Below, in pieces: positions 23,176 to 35,798 of a stretch of 64,000 bases of DNA. The DNA is from Saccharum officinarum. Lineage: Eukaryota; Streptophyta; Magnoliopsida; Poales; Poaceae. Position 1 is the stretch's first letter; every line of letters begins with the position of its first letter. A program made the position numbers and the translations under genes. The stretch lies in assembly GCA_020631735.1 (NCBI GenBank), contig CM036215.1, positions 14,906,346 through 14,970,345 of the forward strand, written 5' to 3'. A model generated the notes under the pieces. The model saw only the letters and a program-made list of their open reading frames with translations, was not told where the DNA came from and ran no database searches.

Positions 23176-23624
23176 CAAGGTAATAAATAGCGACGGTAGC
23201 GGCTGCAATTGCACCCGCAATAGCAGTAGCGGTTCATTGCCGCTACCGCTATGAGGTAGCGCCCTGAACTTTACATCCTGGAACTTTGCGGCCGCAATTT
23301 TGAATAACGGGCCGATATTGCGGCCGCAATTGCGCGTAGCAGGCCGCAATAGCATGAAAGCAAATATCTCTAATTAGTCCAGTCCACTATGACTCACACC
23401 CCAAATTCAAATACTCATGCATCGGCTATGGAACTTAAAATTATTCATGATATATGCACTTAAAATTATTTATACTCATTATTCATGATACATGTACTTA
23501 AAATTATATGGGACTATCGGGTGCCGCTATTGGAACTTATCGTCCGCAATATCGCCCGCTATCCGCAATCCGCTACCTCGACACCAATCCGCTACCAACC
23601 CGCTATACGCTATTTAGTACCTTG
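23176..23624. mobile_element. hAT-type MITE with TAGCGG-rich interior (449 bp)
   Basis: Terminal inverted repeats CAAGGTAATAAATAGCG and CAAGGTACTAAATAGCG (inverted). A perfect 8-bp target duplication GTTGTGAG lies at 23168-23175 and 23625-23632, the hallmark of the hAT superfamily. The interior is full of short TAGCGG, GCAATT and GCGGCCGCAATT words on both strands. No coding capacity. Confidence 0.88.
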
Positions 23625-23797
23625 GTTGTGAGAGAAAATACTGTTCCGTCTAAAAAAATAAACTAAAAAGTATGGATTATAGGGCTTTTATCTTCTCTTG
23701 CCTGGCGCAAGGATTCCCATGTATACTACTTAGCAGTACAAGAGGAAAAGTACTTGAAAAATATTTTTCGAAACCCGTTGTGTCTTGCGTGCTACTC

Positions 23798-23998
23798 CTA
23801 CTTTACCTTCTCACACTTTCGCTGCGCAACTGGGCGCGGTGCCGGTGCGGTCCGCATGGCGGAGGCGAAATCGAAGCACGGGGTGACGGGCGGCCAGTCG
23901 TCGACGCCGGCACCGTCGTCGCGCGGGTGGCTGTAGTTGTAGTTCCAGTCGCCGAACGCCGGTATCCGGTGCTGCTGCCACCCGTTGGCCGCCATCTT
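23798..23998 (-). CDS. Second NOI-domain gene (short or truncated)
   Basis: After an acceptor at 23999-24000 the exon reads from ATG 23995: MAANGWQQH, then RIPAFGDWN and CFDFASAM, the NOI core with the P-x-F-G-x-W site. It is clearly paralogous to the NOI gene 2.4 kb away and has the same exon border and phase. A donor GTAAAG at 23801-23806 could extend it, but I found no partner exon with the DLY-x-x-PP and Cys tail before 22,930. Read straight through it stops after two more codons, giving a 65-residue protein; stand-alone NOI proteins of about this size are known. A probable non-coding first exon ends at a donor GTAAGC (24376-24381). Either a short NOI gene or a paralogue that lost its 3' end. 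Confidence 0.6.
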   Translation of the reverse strand, partial: KMAANGWQQHRIPAFGDWNYNYSHPRDDGAGVDDWPPVTPCFDFASAMRTAPAPRPVAQRKCEKVK

Positions 23999-24104
23999 CT
24001 GCACGAGCAATGTACACGATATATATTGTGATAATCATCCATCATGGAAGGAAGAATTAATAAAACCAAAATGCGAGAACGTTTCGATGGCACGTGGTAT
24101 ATCA

Positions 24105-24333
24105 GGGCTTGTTTGGTTTATATGAGTTAAAGTTTAACTCCTATCATATCAATGTTCTCTCAAATGCATGAAGTACTAAATGTAGACTAATTGCATGCAT
24201 GTCGGCACAGATTATGAGTAATTTACGAGACGAATCTATTAAGCTTAATTAGTCCAAGATTGAAAATTTTTTGTCAAATAAGACAAAAGTGCTACAGTGC
24301 TCGTTAAACTTTAACTCCTCTAACCAAACACCC
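24105..24333. mobile_element. MITE H in the 5' intron of the second NOI gene
   Basis: Ends GGGCTTGTTTGGTT and AACCAAACACCC. Same subfamily as 36625 and 54982 (GTTAAAGTTTAACTCC near the ends). Lies between the candidate first exon and the coding exon. Confidence 0.75.
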
Positions 24334-24468
24334 TCTCAATCTTTGCACCCGGCGGGACGACGTCCGCAATCGTTTGCTTACCTCCGTTGCGCGTTGCCGG
24401 CGGTCAGCCGGATGGATGACCGAGGGAGCTGAGCTGCGAGGGGCGAAGCAGTCGAGACTCGAGACAGA

Positions 24469-24959
24469 GGCAGTGTTTAGTTCCTTCAAAATTTCAAAAA
24501 ATTTATAAGATTCTTCATCACATCAAATCTTTAAACGTATGTATGGAGCATTAAATGTAGGTAAAAAAAATAACTAATTGCACATTTTTCTGTAAATGTC
24601 GAGACGAATCTTTTGAGCCTAGTTAGTCCATGATTGGATAAATTTTACCAAATAACAATGAAAAGTGATACAGGAACTTTACACACACTTTACAACCATC
24701 TAGGCACCGTTTAGATGCCAAAAATTTTGCCAAAATTTTCAGATTCTCCGTCACATCGAATCTTTGAACACATGCATGAAGCATTAAATATAGATAAAAA
24801 ATAAAACTAATTACACAGTTTAGACGAAATGGACGAGACAAATCTTTTAAGTCTAATTAGACCATGATTGGACAATATTTACCAAATAACAACGAAACTG
24901 CTACAGTAGCGTTTCGCCAAAAATTTTGCCAACTAAACAGCCCCCTAATAAACACACCC
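24469..24959. mobile_element. MITE I, split by MITE J
   Basis: Left end GGCAGTGTTTAGTTCC; right end continues after MITE J as ATAAACACACCC. The core carries the usual ATCACATCAAATCTTT and GAGACGAATCTTTTGAGCC words. Confidence 0.75.
24703..24944. mobile_element. MITE J, nested inside MITE I
   Basis: Ends GGCACCGTTTAGATGCC and AACTAAACAGCCCC; CTA duplicated at 24700-24702 and 24945-24947. Confidence 0.85.
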
Positions 24960-26159
24960 AGAGGTAGATGGCCGGCTTTCTTGCGGCGCGTACGCGCGCC
25001 CAGCTCTTCCGTGGCTTCCTTGCCAAGCACAGACAAAGAATGTTTAGGGTGGCAAAGAACAGGGCTGCGAGTGGGGGGATCGCCTGTATTTATGTAGTTG
25101 TAGGGGGGCGTGTTGTCGTGTTGACTACCGTGATGGCTTGGCCACGACGGCAACGGTGTGGTCCACTGACTCTGCGCCACCGCCAGAGAAAACTTGGGGA
25201 GGGGGCAATGCAGGGGCGGCCGCTAGGCAAAGGCGGTGCTTCAGCTCCTGGCGTGACTCCGGAGTCTAGGGTGCTGCCAGCTAGGATGCAGGACTAAAGT
25301 TTAACGCGGTCACATTGAATGTTTAGATGTCAATTAGAAGGATTAAATATGAGCTAATAATAAAACTAATTGCATAAGCCGAGACTAATTCGTGAGATGA
25401 ATTTATTAAACCTAATTAATCCATGATTAGCATATATTTACTGTAGCATCACATTCGTTAATCATTGACTAAGTAGACTTAACTAGTCCATCAACTAGTG
25501 CTCTCGTATGGGCTAGAATTATAAAAGATATACTATTTAATACATTGACTAATAAAAAAGTTACTTATATTTTCTACAATAGACATAATAGATACTTCGT
25601 AGACTACATCTAATTGGCATAAACTTATTATTTTTTCAAGGGACAAACTTATATATTTTTCATCCATATTCATATTTTTAATTAGCATGACACCTATGTA
25701 TATTTTAATATGCAGTTAGTTTGAAACCTCACCATTAACTATGGTTGCCCTTCTTGCGTCACATATTTTATTAAGTAATGAATCTAATCTTTTTATTTTT
25801 CAAAATTTATTTTTATTGACTGGTATAGAATTTTTTACTCAAGTTGAAACACTTGTGCTATTGTATCTTTTACTAACTCTCGTTTACACTATTTTAAAAT
25901 AAGGATTTTAGGTCGTAGAGTACGACATTCTTAAATACTACAATAGCATACGCAATCATTTGAACCTTGCATCATGAACTTGAAATAAGATCTCAGATGG
26001 GGGTAGCAGTGCTAACCTCAAGAGAATTTTAAACTTAAGCATTATAATGATCGAAATTTTACTCTAAATAATGTTAAAGCTCCGGAAAAATATAGCCACC
26101 AGTACTCTCGCAAAATTCTAAAGATGACTGGATTTTCCTATCAAGAAATTATATATGGA
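24960..26159. other. Intergenic, promoter-like then AT-rich
   Basis: 24960-25295 is GC-rich with an ATAAATAC motif on the minus strand near 25085-25095, possibly upstream sequence of the second NOI gene. 25298-25490 is a diverged relative of the MITEs (words TTAAACCTAATTAATCCATGA). 25500-26159 is AT-rich with nothing recognised. Confidence 0.4.
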
Positions 26160-28196
26160 GTTAAGGCCCGGCTATGTCCCCACGATCTCTAAGAGGCACA
26201 GCCTCTGAGATAAACGCGTGGGGAGACGAGCCGCTGAAACCGATGCCTCAGCTTCGTAGAGAAGGAACCCATCCGCGCAACTGCAGAGGCCGTGGGACCA
26301 AAAGGTCCGAAATCCGATGCACCGTCACCCGAGCCGGTGCAGGCGAGTGATCTGACACTCAGATTGGGTACTTGGCCTGGCTCACCACCTCAGCGGGTGT
26401 AGGCGGTAGTGATTCATTCATTATCAACCCTGTCCCTCTAGAGTCAGGGGCCAGTCTAATCCTAAACTTCTAACACTCAGTGTCACTAAATCTCCCAATA
26501 CCCGGACGAGCTAAAAGTAACTTATTTCAGCGGATGTGTGCCCCTATGGGGGAAACCGAAGAAATGGTTGGCACATGGCTGTAACCAAAGTATGAGCTCC
26601 TAAAATCTAGAAAAAGAGTTTTATGACGTGCCCCCGCGGGTCAGGCTTAACCCTATCGCTTCCTTTTAGTAATAGAGGATGTTCACTCATTCCACCTGTT
26701 ACCAGCTTGAAGAGTAATAAACACAACTGTCGACAGCTGTTCACGTGTTCGTTACTCGCCCACGGTGGTGCCTATACTGGGACACTGTTATATTGGCCTT
26801 AGGGCTCTGGGACAACGTCCTCACTCTTCCACTAACGAGGTTCACGAAATTTTGTATCACGTTACTTGATGGATCTTGAAGAAAACGTGACACCTTTAGT
26901 ACTCGTTAACAAACGGCCTACAACAGGTCACCCTAAAAATCAACTGGCTTAGTGACACGCGGGTGATGGAGGTGCACCTACCCCATCTTCATTACTATTT
27001 TATGACTAGAACTTAATGATGCGCAACCACTATTTACACGCCGGAATACATCGGGAACCAACTCAGCGGTATGTTTTACCCTAGCATGGCATCTATGATG
27101 TCCTGGGAGCTACGCTTTCGGTTATCGGGTACACCAACCGATCATGATGTTAACAACGTAATATGGGCTACGCCCAGGAAACTACGTTTCCCCGAGCCAG
27201 GCACTTACAACCAAGGGACAACGTTCCTTGATGTACGGTGTACCACCGCCTCACTCGATGCTTGAAGAATATTCTCGCTACCCGAGAAATCCTCTTGGTA
27301 CTCGAACAGCAACATACTGGCTCCCCAATACTTAGAAATATCCAAACGCACTGCTCAGAGCTTCGGCATCCGAAGATGCTCACTATGTACTCACAGTACA
27401 CAGAACTTACAGAGGAGACTATGACATCCCAAGGGCTTTAAGCTACATGCTAGCTTATCATTAAGTCCTACAGGGGCTACTGATAGAGATATGGGCCAGG
27501 GGTACCTACACCGCTCGTATATATGACTACCACCAAGCTATAGGCCTAGTTGCCGTCAAGGAGGAGGCCCACAAGGGCTGACGCGATCAACCAACATGGA
27601 GATCAAGGCAAACCAAGACGGGAGTATCTAGACGATAACTATGGTCAATCTCTTCTGCATATCGTGTAACAAACTAGGAACACAATCTGTTAGTCTGATC
27701 ACCCTCTTTATAACCCTACCTCTCCTGCCTATATAAAGGAGTGTAGGGACCTCGGGCACAGGATCCAATCTTTCACCTATTCCATCTACCTCGTAGCTAG
27801 GTGCAACAGCCCCTGTAATTGAGCATACAAATACAAAGAGCAGTCACACCTGTGGAGTAGGGATTAGTGCGCACCGGGCCCTGAACCAGTATAAATCTCT
27901 GTGTCTCGTGTGCTACCATCTGACTCTATCTACATGATCACGTTGCTATATATTGCTAGAGAAAAACAATCCGACAGATTGCTTCCACTATTATGACTAA
28001 TTCGACTATAAGAGCTACCCCATAGAGGTGAAGAACCTTGAAGCGGCTACATGAGATCATCAACCTCCGTGTATAAAAGTCATTATCAGTAGAGCATATC
28101 CGAACAAACTTCAAAATGAAATGCTTGGGCCTTTTTCCTATGTTGTAGCAATTAGGTCTTATTGTACCCACCAAAACCTAGTGGCTAAGGGGCTAT
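26160..28196 (+). mobile_element. LTR-retrotransposon debris with LTR-like promoter
   Basis: A long non-coding, medium-GC stretch without host gene features. 27480-27990 looks like an LTR: CCTATATAAAGGAG gives a TATA box near 27730-27740, and downstream there is a sequence resembling the R/U5 of grass gypsy elements. I found no intact polyprotein and could not fix the borders, so family is left open. Confidence 0.45.
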
Positions 28197-28540
28197 TGTT
28201 GGAGGTGATAGAGGTTGCTCCTACCCCTTCCTTGTAAAAAGGCCAAAGGCCCAATCGATAAAGAGCAAAGACTGTCATGTAATCTGTAACCAAAAGGGGT
28301 GGGAGAGTGAATATTGCCTCCTCCCACCTCGCCTATAAATAGATACCAAGGGACAAGGGCAAGGTGCTCCGCATCATTCTCCAAAACTTTTATTATTTCT
28401 TCTCATTTCTTTTCCCTATGCGGGAATAGTACCCTAGCTTAACCTTCACCCCAGTGAAGGCACATATTAATGTCATGGATGACATACTTTATAGAAGACT
28501 TCTCATCCATTTAGTCCCTTACACTCACTAGAAAAAGGAA
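28197..28540 (+). repeat. Partial second LTR
   Basis: Begins TGTTGGAGG after a purine-rich GGCTAAGGGGCTAT. It has GCCTATAAATAG near 28330-28341 as a TATA box. The 3' edge is unclear. Confidence 0.35.
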
Positions 28541-30158
28541 AAAGCAAACATTGCATGCCATTTAATATTAGCCAACAAGTGGATCTCATATAACACCAAG
28601 TGAGGAGAGCATGAGTTATTATAAGAATGTTATTAATGAACACTGATTGATAGAATCCAACTGAAGCTCATTTGGGTGTTATATGTTCTCCATGCATCAG
28701 ACATCTTATGGGAGATCTGCTTAAGCTACAAAGCATAGAAAAGAACAAAGATCAATTATGAACTTACCTTCATAGCTGTAAGGCACAAAGGAATAGAACA
28801 ACATCTCACATACTAACTTAAGAATAGGACCAGTAATTACCAGAGTGAAGTTGTCTTGAGATACTTCTAGAAACTTTAGAGATTTGACCACTCTTTCTAT
28901 GGTAATAATGGAACCAAATTCATCCATCTTCGATTTGTATAAATAGTGAGAGGGGATAGAGTGAGATGAAATACATATGTCAGTCCTAGCAGCTTCTTGA
29001 TTGACAACGGGTTCCTTGTTCCTTCCATACGCATTATCTAGAGGCTTCGTCACCCACAGCTAGACATCCCCACTCATTTTATTCTCCCATTGCCAAGGGA
29101 GGTGTCATCCTGCAGTTATGATATAAAACAGTTATATTGCTCTCATGAGCTTGAAATGAGTTCACATGTAAAAAATGACATTGGAAAATGGTAGCATTTC
29201 AAAAAGATCACAAGTCAAAATAACTTATTGTATAATAATCACAACTAGCTCATAACTCTAACAATTTTTGGTAGCTCATAACTCCGACCATTTTTGGTAG
29301 CCCAAAATATAGTCTAACCGTAAGCATTTTCCCCTATAGAGTTGATAAGCACATTTTCTTGAAGAGGCGGTAACATGTGATGGGGTTAAGCTATTTTTTA
29401 TTAAAGAACTTATAAGTACTTGTTTGAACATGTTGAAAGCGAGAGAATTACATCAACCACATCCTAGTAGTTGATATGAGCATACATATTATTGTGTGTT
29501 TCTTGTTTTCTCCCATCATAGTAAGGATCCACATGCCATATTTTAGGATCTTCATACCACTTTAGGATATTATTGCCTTTTCCCGTCGAAGTTACCAAAA
29601 ATCATTATGCTGATGGTCCAAAAGCTACTGATGTTTTTGGAGCTCCTTTATGTTTTGATTAGTTAATTTATTATTCAGTGAGAAATCACTTTTTTTTGAT
29701 CTATAGTATGAAAGTATATTTTAGACATAATATTTAACAGACATTTTCTAGTAGTGCTAAAGTGATAGCTGGACAATCTGAGATCTAGTAATCAGATACA
29801 TTTGGTAATCATGGCATGTCAATACTCAAAATATTATATTCTCCGTAAATGAGTATGTTGTGAGCCGGCCATAACGACAATGAACAGTACATTTTTGTTT
29901 TATGTCAAAAATATTTTATTAGCACAATGCCAGCAACATAACGTTACTGGTTTTTTTTAGTACTGATGAGTAGTATTTTTGTGCCCTTGTCACGGCTCCA
30001 AAAAGATCATATAAAGGAAATGCATACAAAAGTACAGCTGTACGTTACAGAGCCAGAGAATTCCTTTTGCTTTCAGCTATCAACCCGGTGCTAACCATTC
30101 AAACCGGATAACCAACCCAACCCAACCCAATCCAATAAACTAATCAAAACAATTCATT
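28541..30158. other. AT-rich intergenic region
   Basis: A minus-strand open frame of 110 codons at 28721-29053 has no recognisable domain and I do not support it as a gene. The rest shows no gene, RNA or clear repeat ends. Confidence 0.45.
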
Positions 30159-30166
30159 TCATCCTA

Positions 30167-30410
30167 GGGGTGTGTTCACTTCGCGAAAAGTAGGTAAAAA
30201 GTTACTGTGGCACCTGTTGTTGTTATTTGGCAAAATTTGTCTAATCATGGACTAACTAGGCTCAAAAGATTCGTCCCGACATTTACAGACAAACTATGCA
30301 ATTAGTTATCTTTTTTACCTACATTTAATGCTCCATACATGCATCGAAAGATTTGATGTGATGGGTGGAAGAGGAAATATTTTGGGTTGGGATGGGGAAG
30401 TGAACAAGGC
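30167..30410. mobile_element. MITE L at the stop codon of the F-box gene
   Basis: Ends GGGGTGTGTTCACTTCGCG and GAAGTGAACAAGGC; CTA duplicated at 30164-30166 and 30411-30413. It sits between the last sense codons and the TGA of the F-box gene. Nearly identical to the MITE at 58214. Confidence 0.88.
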
Positions 30411-30719
30411 CTAGAACTAGTTCCACGGGAACAGTCGTTGAGGAAGGAACCCCATCCATGATCTGCTTCAGTGTGTTCTCCTTCTCCTCGTCAGTCCAAA
30501 ACTGTTGCTGCGTTGCCATTTCCCAGTCCCAGCGCCCCTTGTCCCGAGCATACCCGTTCTTGAACATGGCAATATGGCGCAACATCGTGCATGCTCCCAC
30601 AACAAACCTGACAAGATAAATCTGCCTCGCAGTTCCCTTGAAACCAGCCACCATAAACTCACTCAAGCGGTGGTGCAGAAGCTTGGTGGGTGGCCAGTTT
30701 ATTGCTTCACCAGGCTCTA

Positions 30720-30961
30720 GTGTGTTTAGTTCCACCAAAAACGTACTATTTCAAAAAAAGATTCCCCGTCACATCAAACTTGCGATACATGCATGGAGTA
30801 TTAAATGTAGATGAAATCAAAAACTAATTATATAGTTTGGTTGTACTTTACGAGACGAACGTTTTGAACCTAAGTAGTCAACGGTTAGACACTATTTGTC
30901 AAATAAAGCCAAAACGTACTACAGTACTTTTTTTTCACTCTTTTCAGGGAACTAAGCACAC
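30720..30961. mobile_element. MITE M inside the F-box gene
   Basis: Ends GTGTGTTTAGTTCC and GGAACTAAGCACAC, flanked by CTA and CCA (one mismatch). It separates the LRR part from the FBD part of the host frame. Confidence 0.8.
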
Positions 30962-31525
30962 CCAATGTGGATGTGAAGGCTCTCGAGGGAAGGAGCCATT
31001 TCAAGTAGAAGACAAGGCCATGTCACATCCCAGGACGAAGGCACATCCGCGACCAGCAGCCGCCTCAGATTAGGCAAGAATGCAGAAGGGGAGCTTGATG
31101 GCACAATCCATCTGTAAGGCCCAGTGAAGCAGATAATGAGGCTCGTTATGTCCGGTGTCCACAGAAGGAAAGTGTCAAGCTCCACCTTATGATGCGAGCC
31201 CAGTCCTTGGAGACCGAGGCTTAAGGTGATGTTCCGTTGCCTGAGGCAGGGGATCGAGTCTGCCTCAAAGAACACACGACTTCCAGATGCAACCCTCTCC
31301 AATAGGGGAAGAGCCCTCAGGCACAGGTGAAGGAATGTGCAATTCTCCACCACAAGCTCTCGGATTTCTGAACTGGGAGCGTCGACAACCAACTTCAAGG
31401 GTATGCCATTGTTGCTGCTGCAGCCGCAGGAGATGAGGTGAAGTGTCTGCAACTGCAGGCACGAGGTGAAGATGCTCTCATAGGCTGCTGCGGGCGTCGA
31501 TTTTGGTATGTCTTCCAGGACGAGC

Positions 31526-34500
31526 GAGAAATTTTGAAATCTAACCCGTTATTCGCACGCCTCTCGTAATATAACCCTCAATTCGCATGCCTTTGGAAAT
31601 ATGACCCTTCGTCTGCGAATTATTTTGAAATTTAGGTTTTTTTAGGATTTCTTTATTTCAATAATTCCAAAAGCTCTTTACACTGTTCATACAAGCGGAA
31701 AAGACGTTTTTACCCCTCCCTCTAAAATCAAAGTGCCTGGCATCCTTCTGCTTCGCTCCGTATCGCGAGTTCACGACTCGCAGTAGGGAGAGCGGTCGGT
31801 CTCGCCGCCGCAGCCTTCGTGAAGCCACGCCGCCGCCGGCCTTGGTGCCGCCACCCGCCGGCGCCCTCGTCGGACTCGCCTCCGCCGCTCCCGACCACGC
31901 CACCGGCCGTCCACCTCCTCCTGACCCGTCCCCAGCTGCACTCCTTCAGTTGGCAGGCACGCTAGGGTTTGGGGGGCCTTGCGCCGGCCACCAGTTCATG
32001 CAGCGCGGTCGCCGGCAGACTCTCCCGATCACCAGGTGATTGTTCCGGCTGCTCCCCTCCTCTCCTTTGGTTGGAAGCTGAAGATTTTAGGATTCTTGTC
32101 TACCAAATCTACGATCTAGGGTTCTTATTTGCTGTAGCTTCATGGTGAAACGTTTTTCCTGAAATTCATGTTGATGGTCCAAAGAACATTGCTGTTATGG
32201 CGTGATTATACTATATAAAAAGGTGAGGTTAAATTTATGGGCTAAAGCGACCACCTTGGTTTTCCATTTCTGTGCATCTCGGTATGGTATGGCCCTTTCT
32301 AGTTGCTACTGCTTCTGCATACATCATTCAAGTCCCACCAGCTATCAAGTACAACTAGTTTGCAAGTCTTCATAATTTTTTAGGTTTTAGTTTTATTCAT
32401 TCCTTGGCTTGCTTTGATGATCTGTACAAGCACGGTATCTGAGCGAGGTGGTTTCTGAAAGGCCATTCATTGCATGATTATATCCAGAACTGATGCTGAA
32501 TATGATTATACCAAGACTTTCCAGTGTTGTACTAAAATGGCCAAGCAACTTTTTGTGGAAAAGAGGTATTTCCCTAGCAGAAAAGGCTGAGAGACACTAA
32601 AGCAGAGCTAGTACATGATGCTAGTGTAGTCGAAATGAGGCTTTCTCCATTTCAGTCAACATCTCGCCCCCTGGCACACATGCATATTGTGTGTATGAGC
32701 CTATGAGGGGAGAAGTACTCCAACAGCTATAAGAATGCCTTGTAGGGCTTGGTGGAGTACAGAATATCTGTTTTTTTTACATTTGTGGTGTGTGATCTAG
32801 CATTCTCTGATGGACTGAATGACTGCATACTGATTTTTCAGACTTGCTGTTGCACGGTGACATCAGGCAGTGTTGGGTAGAAGGGGCCGTGACTGCTCTG
32901 CTCCAGCGGCTCCTTGCATGGCTTCTCCAGGGTAAGAGCCCCAATCCCAAATCTCTATACTGCATGTTTAGGGTTCCGGGTAAATTGGGGCACAATCTAA
33001 GTTGTGTCTCTTTTTTTTTGTTGTTGGTACCTGGTAGAGTTGATCCGGATGTGGATGGAGAATTTAGGTTGTGTGTTCAGTTTTCTCCATTCACAGCTAA
33101 ATTGGATGATGATTGCTCTGTTGATGTGCCACGAAAACGCGATGAATGGGTTGTGGATTGTCGATTTTATAATCTAGAGATGTTACTCGGAGATTTGGAA
33201 GCTAGGGTGAAGTGGGGAAGCGGGCAGCAGCCTGTGATACATGTATTTGACATGAGTGGCGGTGGAGAAAAGAAGTTGGTGGATGATAAAGACCTGTCAC
33301 TTGCATTTGCTGATAAGAAGCATGATAAGAAGTTGTTCTTGTTTGTTGATGTCGTGGATAAACCCGCAGAAATGATTTCCAACTCAGCTGTTACAGAGGC
33401 AGAGGCTGCAGCAAGTCATGTAGGCCATGACAATGGCACAGAACAAGGAGATTGCAGCAATCCTACAGCTGTTTCTCGAATGATTGACTGGGACAGTTTG
33501 CTCATAACTCCTCTTACAGAAGACCAGATTGGTACTGCACTTCCTGTGATGGATGAGGATGCAATATATGAGTTTGTTGGCCTTAGAGCTGAGGATGAGA
33601 GAGCTGAACAGGCTAGGATGGCGGCCCAAAAGGAGACTGAAATTGATCTTGATGATGTGGAGCTACAAGATGCAGACTTGTTAGTTCATGATAATGTACC
33701 TGGTGAGCATTCTGTATTCTATGACAAAGAAGACCCTCCAATGGAAGTTGGAACAATATATTCTAGTATGGATGAGTTTAGGGCTGCAGTGCGACAGCAT
33801 GCTATAAAGAGGCAATTCTAGCTTGTAACAAAGAAATCTCGCACAGATTATTTCATCGGGGAATGCGCTCATGAGCGTTGTTCATGGACTATTTCAGCAA
33901 GGTTGATTCGTGGTGATCAACAAGTCAGGGTACTAACACTTTTCATATGCAGCACGCTAACACTTCTCATTTATATGCATGGCTGTTCTATCACTTTTCA
34001 TATGCAGCACACTAACTCACATGTTTGTTTTTATTTGACAGGTTGCAGTAAATAAAGGAAAGCATTTTTGTCCATCTACTAAAGAATTGATAACCAAGAA
34101 GCAGGTGGAAGGGATGACCCGGCAGCTCGGTCACTTGAACATAGAAGCAGGTGGAAGGGATGAAGCACAGGTCTCAGAGGTCACTACTTCACACAAGATC
34201 ATAAGACATGTGGTGAATATTAAGGACCATGTATGCACCTGTAGGGAGTGGCAAGTGTCAGGTAAACCATGTGCACATGCTTTGGCACTCATCATCACTA
34301 GTAGAAATGCTAAGATGGAAGACTACTTGGATCCTTATTATTCAGTGTACCATTTTAGACTAGCCCATGGTGGTGTGATCAAACCACTGCCCGATAAATC
34401 TCAGTGGGTGCGTGTGGAACTTGGATTCAAAGTGATGCCACCACTAGATAAGAGAGATGTTGGAAGACAAAGGAAAAATAGAATACCTAGCTGCCTAGAG

Positions 34501-35798
34501 AACAAGGGAAGCAAGCCTAGGGGCAAAGGCATGTGGAAGGTTAAGTGTCAAAATTGCTTGGGTCTTGGCCATAGGACTAACTCTCCAAAGTGCCCTCTCA
34601 ATGGAACAAAGAAGAGGTAAATGTGTATGCCTTTTTGAAATAATGCATAATTGCTGAATATTTTGTACTCATCTCAATTTTTCATGTACAGGAAAAGTCG
34701 AGCCAAGAAAGGAAAGGCAGGGAGGCCTGCTGGTTGTAGCAAAGGTGATGCAACTCCTAGTCCATCCAAAAGGCAGAAGGTTGTTGTGGCAGAAGGCACA
34801 AGTGAAATCAACACTAGCCCTGGACCTGTTACAAGAAGGCAAAGGTGATTCCTGAAAACTAAAATCAACACTAGTCTTTTTTAACCTATTGCAATTAACC
34901 TTTCTTATTTTTTAGCCAATTACAACTAACAATGGGGGAACTTGGAGGGACAAATCAAATCACTACAAGCCCCATAGCAGTTACAATAAGGTAAAAATCA
35001 TTCACTATGTGTGACATGTGTGTGCATCTTATCTCATGTACTGAACCATTCCAAATGGAGAATGGCCAAGTAATACAACGACCACTCCAAGAAAGAGTCC
35101 AAGAAAGAGGCTAGGTCTCAAGAAAAAACTCACTCCAAGGAAGGGGAAGAACATGGATGCTTTAATAATCTTCCTTCGATGTCGAGAGACTTTTGTCTGT
35201 CACGTTTAGATTCCCAGCCATCTTTTGTGTATATGAACTTGTAGTCCTAAATTGGCTGGATGACTGTCTCTTTTATATAGCTGATGGTTGTTTTTATGTG
35301 AACTATGTGAACCTATACTCTTATCAGATTGGCTAGATGGCTAAGTTGTTGATGTGAATCTATTTATTAAATCTATGTGAACATGTACTCTTATTAAATC
35401 TATGCTAGGATTGTACGTTTTTTTATTATTTATGCTGAAGTTGTATGGCTATTTCTCTCGTGTATGACACCTTGTTTACATTTATTTTGATCACACATAT
35501 TTGTTTTTGTGCAAAATATTAGTGTTACGTGCAAAATATTAATGGCTGTTGATGAGATTGGACCACCTGGGAGGCAACCTGAGGCGTCCAGGCTATCTGG
35601 AATGAGGGAGGGGCAGTAACGTCTTTTCCCATGGCCCAAACAGTGAAAAAAAGCTCCTGGAATTACTGAAATAGAGAAATCCTCGAAAATACTAAATTTC
35701 AAAACAATTCGCAAGACCTGGGTCATATTTTCAAAGGCGTGCGAATTAAGGGTTATATTACGAGAGACGTGCGAACGGGTTAGATTTCAAAATTTCTC
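31526..35798 (+). mobile_element. Mutator-like element (MULE), 4273 bp
   Basis: Bounded by long terminal inverted repeats of about 200 bp (31526-31727 and 35600-35798) starting GAGAAATTTTGAAATC. A perfect 9-bp target duplication AGGACGAGC lies at 31517-31525 and 35799-35807. Long inverted repeats with a 9-bp duplication define Mutator elements. The interior carries a transposase gene lacking its catalytic centre. The duplication falls inside F-box coding sequence, and removing one copy restores the host frame at that point. Confidence 0.95.
32844..34845 (+). pseudogene. MULE transposase, internally deleted
   Basis: The first part (32844-33821) encodes an acidic N-terminal region and the start of the MuDR-type DNA-binding domain (VGTIYSSMDEFRAAVRQHA). 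It hits a stop at 33819-33821, after which the same frame continues TDYFIGECAHERCSW. The DDE catalytic region that should follow is absent: only about 150 bases, with an imperfect repeat of CTTTTCATATGCAGCAC, lead to the C-terminal part. That part (34087-34620) has the SWIM finger CTCREWQVSGKPCAH and a CCHC knuckle CQNCLGLGHRTNSPKC, then a basic tail (34651-34845). It would once have cut and moved the element; this copy cannot. Confidence 0.85.

Noticed and set aside
24968..25297. 109-codon plus-strand open frame
   Set aside because: Overlaps a minus-strand frame of similar length, no domain, lies in promoter-like GC-rich sequence.
28721..29053. 110-codon minus-strand open frame
   Set aside because: No domain, no context, AT-rich repeat-like surroundings.
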